From the NCBI GenBank assembly GCA_002102825.1, contig DABJ01000011.1:15902-42703 (forward strand): a stretch of DNA of 26,802 nucleotides. Reading direction: 5' to 3'. The DNA is from Candidatus Gastranaerophilales bacterium HUM_12. Lineage in GTDB: Bacteria > Cyanobacteriota > Vampirovibrionia > Gastranaerophilales > Gastranaerophilaceae. The position numbers and the translations under genes are program-made. The notes under the pieces are model-generated. The model had not been told where the DNA came from, ran no database searches, and worked only from the letters and a program-made list of their open reading frames with translations. This document shows positions 1 through 7,326 of the stretch, in pieces; position 1 is the first letter of the stretch; each line of letters starts with the position of its first letter.

Positions 1-34
1 CCTCTCGTTAATATAATGTACTTTTTCAAACAAC

Positions 35-3007
35 CTAAGCTGACAGAGTGAAAATTTCGTAAATTTCCTCATCGGAAAGTTCCGTAATAATCTTTTCTCC
101 CTCGTAAACTGCAAGATCTGCAAGCTCTTTCTTGGATTTCAACATCTCATCAATTTTCTCTTCGAAAGTTCCTAATGTAATCATTCTGTGAACCATTACA
201 TTCTTATCTTGACCAATACGATAGGTTCTATCTGTTGCTTGGTCTTCAACTGCAGGATTCCACCACAAGTCATAGTGGATAACATTTGTTGCACTTGTCA
301 AGTTCAAGCCTGTACCACCGGCTTTCAATGAAAGAATCATTACCCTTGAATCTTTTTCTGTTTGGAATTTTTCAATTAATTCTTCCCTTTGCGAAACTGT
401 CAAGCTACCGTGGAAAAACAACGGTTCAGTATTGCATTCTTGAGAAATAACTTTGCACAATATATCACCCATTTCCTTATATTGAGTAAAAATAAGTGTT
501 TTTTCATCTCTATCAATAATGCTTTGAACAAGGTCAATACATTTTTCCATTTTTCCGGACATTTCCTTATTCATCTCACCGGTTTTAAGGAATTGGTAAG
601 GGTGGTTACAAATCTGTTTAAGAGCAGTAATAAGTTTAAAGATATTACCACGTCTATTGATACCTGTAAATCCACTAATTTTGGTCATCATTTCATTAAG
701 AGTTTTTTCGTATAGAACAGCTTGAACTTTAGACAAATAACAGTATTCGTTGAGTACCATTTTTTCCGGCAAGTCGGAAATAACGTGTTTATCTGTTTTC
801 AAACGTCTTAACACGAATGGTGAAATTGACATACGCAATTTGCTTGCTCTAGAGTTTTCCTTAAATCTTTCAATAGGAATAGCGTAACTCTTTTGGAATT
901 CTTTTAGAGAGCCAAGATAACCTTTATTGATAAAGTCAAATATACTCCACAACTCTGTTAATCTGTTTTCAACCGGAGTACCTGTCATTGCAACTTTAAC
1001 ATCTGATTTCAACATCTTAATTGCAAGAGTTTGAGCGGTATCAGGATTCTTGATATTTTGAGCTTCATCAACAATAATAACACTCCAAGCATGTTTTTTA
1101 AGCTCTTCAACATCAATTCTCATAATCGCATAAGTAGTAAGAATTACATCGTGATTAACTTCCAACTGTCTATCTGCTCCGTGATAAATCACTGCATCAA
1201 GATTTGGCGCAAACATCTGCAATTCTTTCATCCAGTTACCCATCAATGTAGTCGGACAAATTACAAGAACAGGCTTTTTGAGTTTATTTTCTTCTTTCAT
1301 TTTTAACAACAAGCTGATAACCTGAATAGTTTTACCTAATCCCATATCATCTGCCATACATGAACCAAAACCCTTTGAAACATTCGTCCACAACCATTTT
1401 AAACCAATTTCTTGGTAAGGGCGAAGTTCACCTTTCAATGTTTTCGGAACAGTCATCTCTACAGGTTTTGTAAAATCAGCTAAAACTCTTGCAAATGCTG
1501 CATCATAATCAAAATCGTATTGATCTAATTGACCAGACAATGAAGCATGGATAAGTTCCATTCTTGACATTGATTTTAGATTAGATTTTGCAATTTGTTC
1601 AAAAATCTTTTGACTTTCTTCCTTATCAATCAATACATATTTATTTTTGTACTTGATAAGCCCGTTATTATTTTCAACAAGTTTTTTAAATTCTTCAAGC
1701 GAAATTTTTTCATTACCAATAGCAATTTCATACGAGAAATCCAAAATATCGTCTAAAGACATTTTAGAAGAGGAATTATTATTGATTAAATCGGCCAAAT
1801 CGCCGGCTCTGGATTCTTTAACTTTTGCATTGATTGAAGCTCTCGGAATTACAATATTAACAAGTTCTTCCGGCAAAATAACTTCAATTTGTGCTTTTTG
1901 AAGGTAATATGCAGTCTGAGTAATAATCTTGTAAACTTCGTTCAAATTCAAGTCCAAATACAATTTGTCTTCATCTTCAAACAATTGTTCCAACTCAGGC
2001 ATATAACGTAATGCATAGTTAAGTTGTTTTTCAACAATTCTTGCTATATCGCTTGCCTTAGCACCAAAAACTTCTTCATCAGAGTAAAGTTTATCAATCA
2101 ATACACTTTCGTCAGTTTTCCTGTTTTTGATATGAACTTTTAATCTAAATATTTCATCTTCTTGTTTTTCTATTTTGAAATAAGGAATAACGTCATATTT
2201 ACCCAAATACAATTCGTCAAACCACTGAGCAAAATTTTCTGCAATATCTTTACCTTTCAAAACAGCTCTTTGTTCTAAATCTTTTAACAAATAAGTTCCA
2301 GATTTAACATCTTTAAATCTGTACATTTTAATACCTAAGAATTTATAAATTACATAATTTAAATATGTATAAATGAATTCATAGACAAAATCTTTTGGTT
2401 TTTCTCCTTGAATAAACAAATCGTCAGGAATACATTCCTCAAACTGATTAACAATTCTTGCCATTTTTTGGTTATTGATAATCGGTTCATAAACAATTCG
2501 GAACATCTGACCATAACGTTTTACGGTCGGAATAAAATATAATTTCTCAATCAACTTCATTACAAAATAAGTCAACTTATTCAAATAAATAAAAGTTGGA
2601 GTCAAATCTTCTAAATCAACAACGTTACCAAATCCACCAAAATAGTCCATAACCAAATCCCAAGCCATGAAATATCCGACCTTATCGTCTAAAACTTCTG
2701 ACTTAAAACGGAATAAAGAACCTTTAGACTTCAAATAATATTCAAAATTATTTGTTGGAGTAACAAAGAAAGATAATTTACCAGCCTTATTAATCAAATG
2801 AAAGTGAGTATTACGAGTCGGAGCATTCGGGCTAAGGAATATACCAGCAAACTCATCTTCAATAATCTGATAAATCATACTTAAAGTATAGCGAAAATCC
2901 TTGTTTTTAAAACCTTCAGGATTTTCACTTAAATTAAAAAATAACTCATCAACATTATTCTTTTTAAATGAAAAATCTATATCTAAATTATCTATATTAT
3001 TACTCAT
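35..3007 (-). CDS. SNF2-family DNA helicase/ATPase
   Basis: A 990-residue SWI2/SNF2-type ATPase. The C-terminal half carries the full helicase set: Walker A DDMGLGKT with K559, the DEAQ box at D647-E648, the motif V region SLKAGGTGLNLTSA, and motif VI RTYRIGQ at about 927-933. These motifs define dsDNA translocases that remodel nucleic acid-protein complexes. The N-terminal 500 residues contain no motif I can name; in position they match the long accessory region of bacterial SNF2 proteins. I chose the ATG at 3007 because AAAGGA lies 6 bases upstream; an in-frame TTG at 3028 would place that Shine-Dalgarno inside the gene. It lies 121 bases downstream of gpmI on the same strand, separated by an inverted octamer array. 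The exact substrate (transcription-linked, repair or phage defence) cannot be told from sequence; no defence partners are adjacent. Confidence 0.93.
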   Translation of the reverse strand: MSNNIDNLDIDFSFKKNNVDELFFNLSENPEGFKNKDFRYTLSMIYQIIEDEFAGIFLSPNAPTRNTHFHLINKAGKLSFFVTPTNNFEYYLKSKGSLFRFKSEVLDDKVGYFMAWDLVMDYFGGFGNVVDLEDLTPTFIYLNKLTYFVMKLIEKLYFIPTVKRYGQMFRIVYEPIINNQKMARIVNQFEECIPDDLFIQGEKPKDFVYEFIYTYLNYVIYKFLGIKMYRFKDVKSGTYLLKDLEQRAVLKGKDIAENFAQWFDELYLGKYDVIPYFKIEKQEDEIFRLKVHIKNRKTDESVLIDKLYSDEEVFGAKASDIARIVEKQLNYALRYMPELEQLFEDEDKLYLDLNLNEVYKIITQTAYYLQKAQIEVILPEELVNIVIPRASINAKVKESRAGDLADLINNNSSSKMSLDDILDFSYEIAIGNEKISLEEFKKLVENNNGLIKYKNKYVLIDKEESQKIFEQIAKSNLKSMSRMELIHASLSGQLDQYDFDYDAAFARVLADFTKPVEMTVPKTLKGELRPYQEIGLKWLWTNVSKGFGSCMADDMGLGKTIQVISLLLKMKEENKLKKPVLVICPTTLMGNWMKELQMFAPNLDAVIYHGADRQLEVNHDVILTTYAIMRIDVEELKKHAWSVIIVDEAQNIKNPDTAQTLAIKMLKSDVKVAMTGTPVENRLTELWSIFDFINKGYLGSLKEFQKSYAIPIERFKENSRASKLRMSISPFVLRRLKTDKHVISDLPEKMVLNEYCYLSKVQAVLYEKTLNEMMTKISGFTGINRRGNIFKLITALKQICNHPYQFLKTGEMNKEMSGKMEKCIDLVQSIIDRDEKTLIFTQYKEMGDILCKVISQECNTEPLFFHGSLTVSQREELIEKFQTEKDSRVMILSLKAGGTGLNLTSATNVIHYDLWWNPAVEDQATDRTYRIGQDKNVMVHRMITLGTFEEKIDEMLKSKKELADLAVYEGEKIITELSDEEIYEIFTLSA

Positions 3008-3030
3008 TCTTAATCCTTTATAAAACAAAG

Positions 3031-3124
3031 TGAATAGGTCTATAAGTCAATAAGTGGATAAGCATTTGCGTTTTTTGAAAAACATTAAATAACTTATAGA
3101 CTTATTAACTTATTCACCTATAGA
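3031..3124. repeat. Paired inverted arrays of an 8-bp unit with a palindromic centre
   Basis: Four tandem octamers occupy 3031-3062 (tgaatagg, tctataag, tcaataag, tggataag). Four octamers in the opposite orientation occupy 3093-3124 (cttataga, cttattaa, cttattca, cctataga). The unit is roughly TNNATAAG. The 30-base spacer itself holds the palindrome GTTTTT-TG-AAAAAC at 3070-3083. The left arm 3038-3062 pairs with 3101-3125 at about 21 of 25 positions. The element fills the gap between the gpmI stop and the SNF2 start, so its transcript could fold into a long hairpin. Its role (terminator, processing site, operator or mobile repeat) is unknown. Confidence 0.7.
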
Positions 3125-3128
3125 CTTT

Positions 3129-4658
3129 CTATTTAATTAATGATTTACCTGTCATCTCTACGGGTTGTTTAATATCCAAAAGTTGTAAAATTGTTGGGGC
3201 AACATCACACAAAGCACCTTGACCATCACGAAGTTCAAGACCTTGTGGAGCATTAATTACAACAAACGGAACATCATTAGTTGTGTGAGCAGTTTCCGGA
3301 GCTTTTGTAGCTTCGTCAAACATAACTTCAGCATTACCGTGATCAGCTGTCAACAACATAACAACATCATTTTCTTTACAAGCTTCTGCAATTTTTCCGA
3401 CACATTCATCAACAACATGACATGCTTTTGTTGCAGCTTCTAAAACTCCTGTATGGCCAACCATATCAGGATTTGCAAAGTTAACCAACACGAATTGATA
3501 CTCAGTATTTTTAAGAGCTTTCAATACGTTTTCACAAACTTCAGGAGCACTCATCTCCGGTTGCATATCATAAGTCGCAACTTTTGGAGATGGAACAAGA
3601 ACCCTTGATTCGTGAGGTTGTGGTTGGTCGATTCCACCGTTAAAGAAGAATGTTACGTGAGCATATTTTTCAGTCTCAGCAGTTCTGAATTGGTGAATTC
3701 CGTTTGCTTCCAACACATCACCTAAAATATTAACCAATTTTTCCTTAGGAAAAGCAACCGGAAATGTGAAAGTTGCTTCGTAACTTGTCATTGTTGTATA
3801 TAAAATATTTTTAAGAACTTTTTTCCTTTCAAAACCGTCAAAATCAGCAAAGTTAATAGCTTTAGTGATTTCTCTAGCTCTATCAGGGCGGAAATTGATA
3901 AAGATAATTGAATCGTTATCGTGAATTCTTGATTCTTCACCGCCAATTACAGTAGGAAGAACGAATTCATCATTTTCACCTTTAGCATAAGATTGTTTAA
4001 CACCGTCAATAGCAGTTGCAGCATGTTCGCCTTCTCCTAGCAACAACGCATTGTAACCTTTTTCAACTCTGTCCCAACGATTATCTCTGTCCATAATGTA
4101 ATAACGACCAATAATTGTTGCAACAGGAGGAAGATTATATTTTTTAAGTTCATCTTCAACAACTTGCAAAAATTCACAAGCACTTTGAGGAGGGGTGTCA
4201 CGACCATCTAAAAATGCGTGAACATAAACTTTATTTAAACCATTTTCGGCAGCCATTTTAATCAAAGCTAACAAATGGTCTAATGATGAGTGAACTCCAC
4301 CTGTTGAAACAAGCCCATAAATATGAAGAGCTGAATCATTTTTCTTAGCATGTTCAATAGCAGCTATAAATCTTTCATTCTTGAAGAATGAACCATCTTT
4401 AATAGCATTATTAATTTTAGACAAATCTTGATAAACAATTCTGCCGGCACCTAAATTCAAGTGACCAACTTCTGAATTACCCATTTGTCCTGCAGGTAAC
4501 CCTACAAATTCGCCGTCAGCTCTCAAATGTCTGAACGGACAATCTTTTTCTAATTCATCAACATGAACAGGGTGAGAAAGTTTGGTTGCATCATATTTTT
4601 CAGAACCTTTAGAGATTCCCCAACCGTCCATTATACATAGCAATACTCTTTTAGCCAT
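3129..4658 (-). CDS. gpmI: 2,3-bisphosphoglycerate-independent phosphoglycerate mutase
   Basis: A 509-residue cofactor-independent phosphoglycerate mutase that interconverts 3- and 2-phosphoglycerate in glycolysis/gluconeogenesis in the cytoplasm, using two Mn ions. Family motifs are intact: MDGWG near the N-terminus, GNSEVGHLNLGAGR with the phosphorylated serine at S62, HAFLDGRDTPP, GRYYIMDRDNRWDR, TADHGNAE and HTTNDVPF. Length fits the usual 505-515 residues. The ATG at 4658 has GAAGGGA a good distance upstream. A sigma-70-type promoter TTGAAA-17-TAAAAT lies at 4721-4693, and an alternative TATAAT-like -10 at 4684-4679. It is followed on the same strand by the SNF2 gene across the octamer arrays. 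Nothing unusual in the protein. Confidence 0.97.
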   Translation of the reverse strand: MAKRVLLCIMDGWGISKGSEKYDATKLSHPVHVDELEKDCPFRHLRADGEFVGLPAGQMGNSEVGHLNLGAGRIVYQDLSKINNAIKDGSFFKNERFIAAIEHAKKNDSALHIYGLVSTGGVHSSLDHLLALIKMAAENGLNKVYVHAFLDGRDTPPQSACEFLQVVEDELKKYNLPPVATIIGRYYIMDRDNRWDRVEKGYNALLLGEGEHAATAIDGVKQSYAKGENDEFVLPTVIGGEESRIHDNDSIIFINFRPDRAREITKAINFADFDGFERKKVLKNILYTTMTSYEATFTFPVAFPKEKLVNILGDVLEANGIHQFRTAETEKYAHVTFFFNGGIDQPQPHESRVLVPSPKVATYDMQPEMSAPEVCENVLKALKNTEYQFVLVNFANPDMVGHTGVLEAATKACHVVDECVGKIAEACKENDVVMLLTADHGNAEVMFDEATKAPETAHTTNDVPFVVINAPQGLELRDGQGALCDVAPTILQLLDIKQPVEMTGKSLIK

Positions 4659-4692
4659 AATTAAATCCCTTCTTTCTAATTATACTAGCGAA

Positions 4693-4721
4693 ATTTTATC
4701 AAGAACATGATTTTTTTTCAA
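4693..4721 (-). promoter_or_regulatory. Putative sigma-70-type promoter of gpmI
   Basis: On the minus strand TTGAAA (4721-4716) and TAAAAT (4698-4693) are separated by exactly 17 bases, about 35 bases upstream of the gpmI ATG. A second -10 candidate, TATAAT at 4684-4679, has only a poor -35. Which is used is not decided by sequence. Confidence 0.5.
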
Positions 4722-4744
4722 GACAAGAATTGTTTCACATTTTA

Positions 4745-5083
4745 TTAATCGTTACCCTGAACCACGGATTTGGGCAAGAGTGAAGCATTATCGGAACTCG
4801 TCCTCAGGAGGGCTGCGTTGAGCCGACCGACTAGTCCCATGGACAACTCATTATTTCGGCAGGCTGCTCCGCATTCTGCAATAGAAATGCATCTGCGCCT
4901 TAAACGGCAAAACCTCGTTTCTCACTACGTTCGTGCCTCTGCGCAGATGGTCTTGGATTCTTGGGTAGGCATAGTCTTTATTTCGCTACAATTTGCTATA
5001 CGCAAATTTGCACTCAACCAGACTATTTGCTTACACGGGCTGGGTTCGCCATGCTCACACGGCGCCCTACCCAAAATCCGCAA
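4745..5083. repeat. GC-richer structured intergenic element (candidate MITE-like repeat or ncRNA)
   Basis: This stretch is clearly richer in G and C than its AT-rich surroundings and is dense in inverted repeats. CGGATTTGGG at 4765-4774 is repeated inverted as CGGATTTTGGG at 5080-5070, close to both ends. GGATTCTTGGGTAGG at 4955-4969 pairs with 5065-5079. ATAGTCT at 4971-4977 pairs with 5020-5026. CATCTGCGC at 4890-4898 pairs perfectly with 4941-4949. A 131-codon open frame crosses it at 4770-5165, but its composition is unlike a protein and it has no Shine-Dalgarno. I see no RNase P, tmRNA, 6S or SRP RNA signatures. The features fit a small non-autonomous mobile repeat or a structured RNA; I cannot decide between them. 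Confidence 0.4.
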
Positions 5084-5112
5084 AAAAAAGCTTCTTAAAA
5101 ATTTAAGAAGCT
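5082..5112 (-). terminator. Rho-independent terminator reading leftward, no visible gene to terminate
   Basis: AGCTTCTTAAA at 5089-5099 and TTTAAGAAGCT at 5102-5112 form a perfect 11-bp stem with a 2-base loop. On the minus strand it is followed by a run of eight T (complement of 5082-5089). On the plus strand no T-run follows. No minus-strand protein gene lies upstream (5113-5358), so it would end an unannotated leftward RNA, or it is a relic or a part of the adjacent structured element. Confidence 0.6.
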
Positions 5113-5148
5113 CCTTGGAATCTTTTTACAATTCCTCGTGTAAAAGGT

Positions 5149-5196
5149 TAGTAGGTAGAAAGTAGAAGGTAGTGTATATAAAATTTTATATATACT
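5149..5196. repeat. Three degenerate heptamers followed by an AT dyad
   Basis: Positions 5149-5169 read as three consecutive 7-base units (tagtagg, tagaaag, tagaagg), followed by a partial fourth. Next to them is a near-perfect AT-only dyad built on TATATAAAA/TTTTATATA (about 5174-5195). Short heptamer arrays are known from cyanobacterial intergenic DNA, but three degenerate units could be chance in AT-rich sequence. Confidence 0.3.
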
Positions 5197-5232
5197 ATGT
5201 ACATATAGATAAAGTATTTTTTATATCTGGAA

Positions 5233-5261
5233 TTGCACAAATCAATTCATTTTGTTACAAT
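5233..5261 (+). promoter_or_regulatory. Putative upstream promoter P2 of the coaD region
   Basis: TTGCAC (5233-5238) and TACAAT (5256-5261) are 17 bases apart. Transcription would start near 5268 and open with a small GGGTA/TACCC hairpin (5271-5285) before reaching coaD. It could be a second coaD promoter or the promoter of a short leader RNA. Confidence 0.4.
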
Positions 5262-5308
5262 CTTTAACATGGGTAAACCATACCCTAACATGCTTTCAGC
5301 CTTATCGC

Positions 5309-5337
5309 TTGAAAAAAAATTAAATATCTACTATAAT
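5309..5337 (+). promoter_or_regulatory. Putative main promoter of coaD
   Basis: TTGAAA (5309-5314), a 17-base spacer, and a consensus TATAAT (5332-5337). The predicted start near 5344 leaves a leader of about 15 bases containing the GAGGA ribosome-binding site of coaD, so the element is well placed. Confidence 0.75.
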
Positions 5338-5358
5338 CAACCTTAAATGAGGAATAAT

Positions 5359-5838
5359 ATGAAAATCGCAATATATCCGGGGAGTTTTGACCCTATAACT
5401 AAAGGGCATTTAGATATTCTTAAAAATGCAGCAGGAATTTTTGACAAAGTCATCATCGCAGTGGCTCACAATGGTGAAAAAAAAGGATTTCTCGCACCAG
5501 ACAAGAGGGTTGAACTAATAAAAAAAAGCGTTGAAGAAGCTCAAATTAAAAATGTAGAAGTTGATGCCTTTGAGGGCTTAACTATAGAATATGCAAAAAA
5601 AATTGGTGCAACTATTCTTATCAGGGGGCTTCGTGCCGTTTCCGATTTTGAATACGAAATGCAACTCTCCCAAACAAACAGTGCACTTTGCGATGAAATT
5701 AAAACAGTATTTCTTACAACAAAACCCAAATACAATTTCATCTCATCTAGCACAATCCGAGAAATTCTCCAAAACAATGGTGATATCTCTAAATTTGTAC
5801 CAAGTCCGGTAAACGAATACCTCACACATAGGAGATAA
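5359..5838 (+). CDS. coaD: Phosphopantetheine adenylyltransferase (CoaD)
   Basis: A 159-residue enzyme catalysing the fourth step of coenzyme A synthesis: 4'-phosphopantetheine plus ATP gives dephospho-CoA and pyrophosphate. The nucleotidyltransferase signatures are present: YPGSFDPITKGH, with the T-x-G-H motif ending at H17, and the C-terminal ISSSTIRE motif that binds ATP phosphates. Length matches bacterial CoaD (about 160). An ATG at 5347 is in frame, but GAGGA at 5349-5353 sits correctly only for the ATG at 5359, which also gives the canonical MKIAIYPGSFDP start. The next gene begins 3 bases after the stop, so the two are almost certainly co-transcribed and translationally linked. Confidence 0.97.
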   Translation: MKIAIYPGSFDPITKGHLDILKNAAGIFDKVIIAVAHNGEKKGFLAPDKRVELIKKSVEEAQIKNVEVDAFEGLTIEYAKKIGATILIRGLRAVSDFEYEMQLSQTNSALCDEIKTVFLTTKPKYNFISSSTIREILQNNGDISKFVPSPVNEYLTHRR

Positions 5839-5841
5839 TTC

Positions 5842-6216
5842 ATGAAATTCCAATCAAAAGAAGATATAAAAAGACTTGAAGCTCAAATTAAGAGCGGATA
5901 TTCTCTACCGATATTCAAAGGATTTATTGCTGTTAATAAACGAGGGGTTGAGCAAATTATTGATGCAATTTATGCAAATCTGCCAGATGACGTCAAAAAA
6001 GCAAGAGAGTTTCTTAAAAATTCAAACATTAAACCGGTAAATCACCAAAGTAAGAACCTGTTTGACTTTCTTCAAAAACTTGAAAATACCTTAAATGAAA
6101 CGATGTCTATTGCTGATTTTTCAATTCTTAAAATCAAGGAAATCGAAACTTTATTGTATCAAATTGGAAACAATATTCCGGAAGAAATAACCCAAGCAGA
6201 AAAAATTAACGAATAG
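5842..6216 (+). CDS. Small protein made of two Cdv3-type N-terminal modules
   Basis: A 124-residue protein of no named family. Residues about 10-58 (LEAQIKSGYS, VNKRGVEQIIDAIY, LPDDVKKAREFLK) align with residues 8-56 of the next gene product (LEIALDEGYS, VNKREIETLIDGIY, LPIEVKDAKILLK). Its second half (LENTLNE, KEIETLLYQIG, IPEEITQAEKI) resembles the same stretch again. So it appears to be a tandem pair of the short N-terminal module of Cdv3-like proteins, without the coiled-coil. AGGAG precedes the ATG; the gene starts 3 bases after coaD. By context it may partner or modulate the division protein downstream; this is inference. No membrane segment or signal peptide is seen. Confidence 0.8.
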   Translation: MKFQSKEDIKRLEAQIKSGYSLPIFKGFIAVNKRGVEQIIDAIYANLPDDVKKAREFLKNSNIKPVNHQSKNLFDFLQKLENTLNETMSIADFSILKIKEIETLLYQIGNNIPEEITQAEKINE

Positions 6217-6260
6217 TAAAAATACATGTTAAATTATGTAATTACAAAGGTAATATTTAT

Positions 6261-6289
6261 TTGACAATTAAAAATTGCTTAGGTAATAT
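6261..6289 (+). promoter_or_regulatory. Strong sigma-70-type promoter of the Cdv3-like gene
   Basis: A perfect TTGACA (6261-6266), a 17-base spacer and TAATAT (6284-6289). Transcription would begin near 6296, about 34 bases before the ATG at 6330. The Cdv3-like gene can therefore be expressed independently of coaD. Confidence 0.75.
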
Positions 6290-6329
6290 ATTAATATATA
6301 AAATGTGAAAGGGATAAGGGATAATAAGC

Positions 6330-6905
6330 ATGCCACAAAACGGAGTGTATGATTTACTAAAGATGTTAGAAATAGCACTTGATGAAGGCTATTCAGTTTT
6401 AAAATACACCGTAGTAAATAAAAGGGAAATTGAAACATTAATTGATGGAATATATCAGTCTTTGCCAATTGAAGTTAAGGACGCAAAAATATTATTAAAG
6501 AAAAGAGAAGAACTTCAAAAAGAGGCACAACAGCAGGCTGCAAAAATTATACAAGATGCTAGAAATGAAGCAGATAGAATTCTTTCTGAATCTGACCAAT
6601 TAAAAGCTATTGAACGCGAAGGTATCAGAATTAAAAACGAAGTAGTTGAAGATTGTGAAAAGATTAAACATATTGCACTTCAAGATGCTGAAAACATCAG
6701 ACTCCAAGCAAGAGAAGATGCTCAAAAAGTTAAAGAAGGTGCAGAAGTTTATGCAGAACGAGTTCTTACCAGTCTTGAAGGAAATTTAACTCAGTTACAA
6801 AAAGGGGTTAAGGATTGTCAAATCTACATGGAACAAATGAAATCTGATTCAACAAACAGATATTCTGCACAAGCTCAACAACCAACTCAATCAATGAGAA
6901 GATAA
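6330..6905 (+). CDS. Cdv3-like (cyanobacterial DivIVA-type) cell-division coiled-coil protein
   Basis: A 191-residue cytoplasmic protein. The N-terminal module (about 8-56) is followed by a long charged heptad-rich helix (about 57-165: AAKIIQDARNEADRIL, EREGIRIKNEVVEDCEKIK, AREDAQKVKEGAEVYAERVL) and a polar Gln/Ser tail. The order of elements matches, from memory, cyanobacterial Cdv3, a DivIVA-related protein of the septum machinery: a short module with an NLP/LP turn, then repeated AE-AAQIL-type helices. The coaD neighbourhood is also, as I recall, conserved there (slr0847-slr0848 in Synechocystis). AAGGGA precedes the ATG. It has its own promoter upstream and a terminator downstream. An F-type ATPase b-subunit-like label would also be produced by this composition, but no membrane anchor is present. 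Confidence 0.75.
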   Translation: MPQNGVYDLLKMLEIALDEGYSVLKYTVVNKREIETLIDGIYQSLPIEVKDAKILLKKREELQKEAQQQAAKIIQDARNEADRILSESDQLKAIEREGIRIKNEVVEDCEKIKHIALQDAENIRLQAREDAQKVKEGAEVYAERVLTSLEGNLTQLQKGVKDCQIYMEQMKSDSTNRYSAQAQQPTQSMRR

Positions 6906-6933
6906 TTTTATAAAAAATATAAGCTTAAAAATT

Positions 6934-6964
6934 AAAAACATCTGTCATTTGGCAGATGTTTTTA
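6934..6964 (+). terminator. Rho-independent terminator after the Cdv3-like gene
   Basis: CATCTGTC and GGCAGATG form an 8-pair stem (one G-U) with a 4-base loop, extended by flanking A/T pairs and followed by TTTTTAATT. It closes the coaD to Cdv3-like transcription unit about 30 bases after the stop codon. Confidence 0.8.
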
Positions 6965-7007
6965 ATTGTCAAAAACGTAGTATTTGTTTACAATTAGTTT
7001 GCAAAAT

Positions 7008-7037
7008 TTTTTGTTTGATATATCATAAAATTATAAG
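7008..7037 (+). promoter_or_regulatory. Weak candidate promoter of the rpmG-secE-nusG-rplKA block
   Basis: TTTTTG (7008-7013) and TATAAG (7032-7037) are 18 bases apart, upstream of rpmG. The -35 is poor and several AT-rich alternatives exist here, so only the general location is supported. Confidence 0.3.
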
Positions 7038-7047
7038 CCGAAATAGA

Positions 7048-7072
7048 TAGAATGTGTAATCTTCACATTCTA
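7048..7072 (+). promoter_or_regulatory. Leader hairpin upstream of rpmG
   Basis: TAGAATGTG (7048-7056) and CACATTCTA (7064-7072) form a perfect 9-bp stem with a 7-base loop, followed by TTTTAAATAGGAG. It sits in the 5' untranslated leader of rpmG and could be an attenuator-like or stability hairpin; no known ribosomal-leader family is recognised. Confidence 0.45.
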
Positions 7073-7116
7073 TTTTAAATAGGAGACAAGTTAATAAAAT
7101 AAAGGAAATAAAAACA

Positions 7117-7284
7117 ATGGGTATCAAAGGAAAAAATGACAGAATGGTAGTTCTAGCTTGTGAAGAATGCAAAGAAAGAAACTACACAACAACAAAAAAC
7201 AAAAAGAACATCAAGGAAAGATTAGAATTAAACAAATACTGTCCAAGATGTCAAAAACATACTAACCACAAAGAAACTAAGTAA
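7117..7284 (+). CDS. rpmG: 50S ribosomal protein L33
   Basis: A 55-residue L33 of the large ribosomal subunit. The zinc-binding type is shown by two CxxC pairs (C15/C18 and C42/C45), with the family features ACEECKERNYTTTKNKKN and ERLELNKYCPRCQKHT. It binds 23S rRNA near the E site. AAAGGA lies about 10 bases before the ATG. The gene opens the conserved order rpmG, tRNA-Trp, secE, nusG, rplK, rplA, which supports the call. Confidence 0.95.
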   Translation: MGIKGKNDRMVVLACEECKERNYTTTKNKKNIKERLELNKYCPRCQKHTNHKETK

Positions 7285-7326
7285 AATTTTTATAAAGTGG
7301 TTAAAGATTTTTGACCACTTTAATAT

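Noticed and set aside
35..3007. SNF2 helicase as part of a phage-defence system such as DISARM
   Set aside because: No methyltransferase, phospholipase or other defence partner is adjacent; the left edge of the window prevents a full check, but gpmI on the other side is housekeeping.
4745..5112. RNase P RNA, tmRNA, 6S or SRP RNA in the large intergenic region
   Set aside because: None of the conserved core sequences of these RNAs is visible on either strand.
4770..5165. A 131-codon open frame on the plus strand upstream of coaD
   Set aside because: No Shine-Dalgarno, composition set by the GC-rich inverted repeats and running through a terminator hairpin, and no protein-like motif. It reads as a by-product of the structured element.
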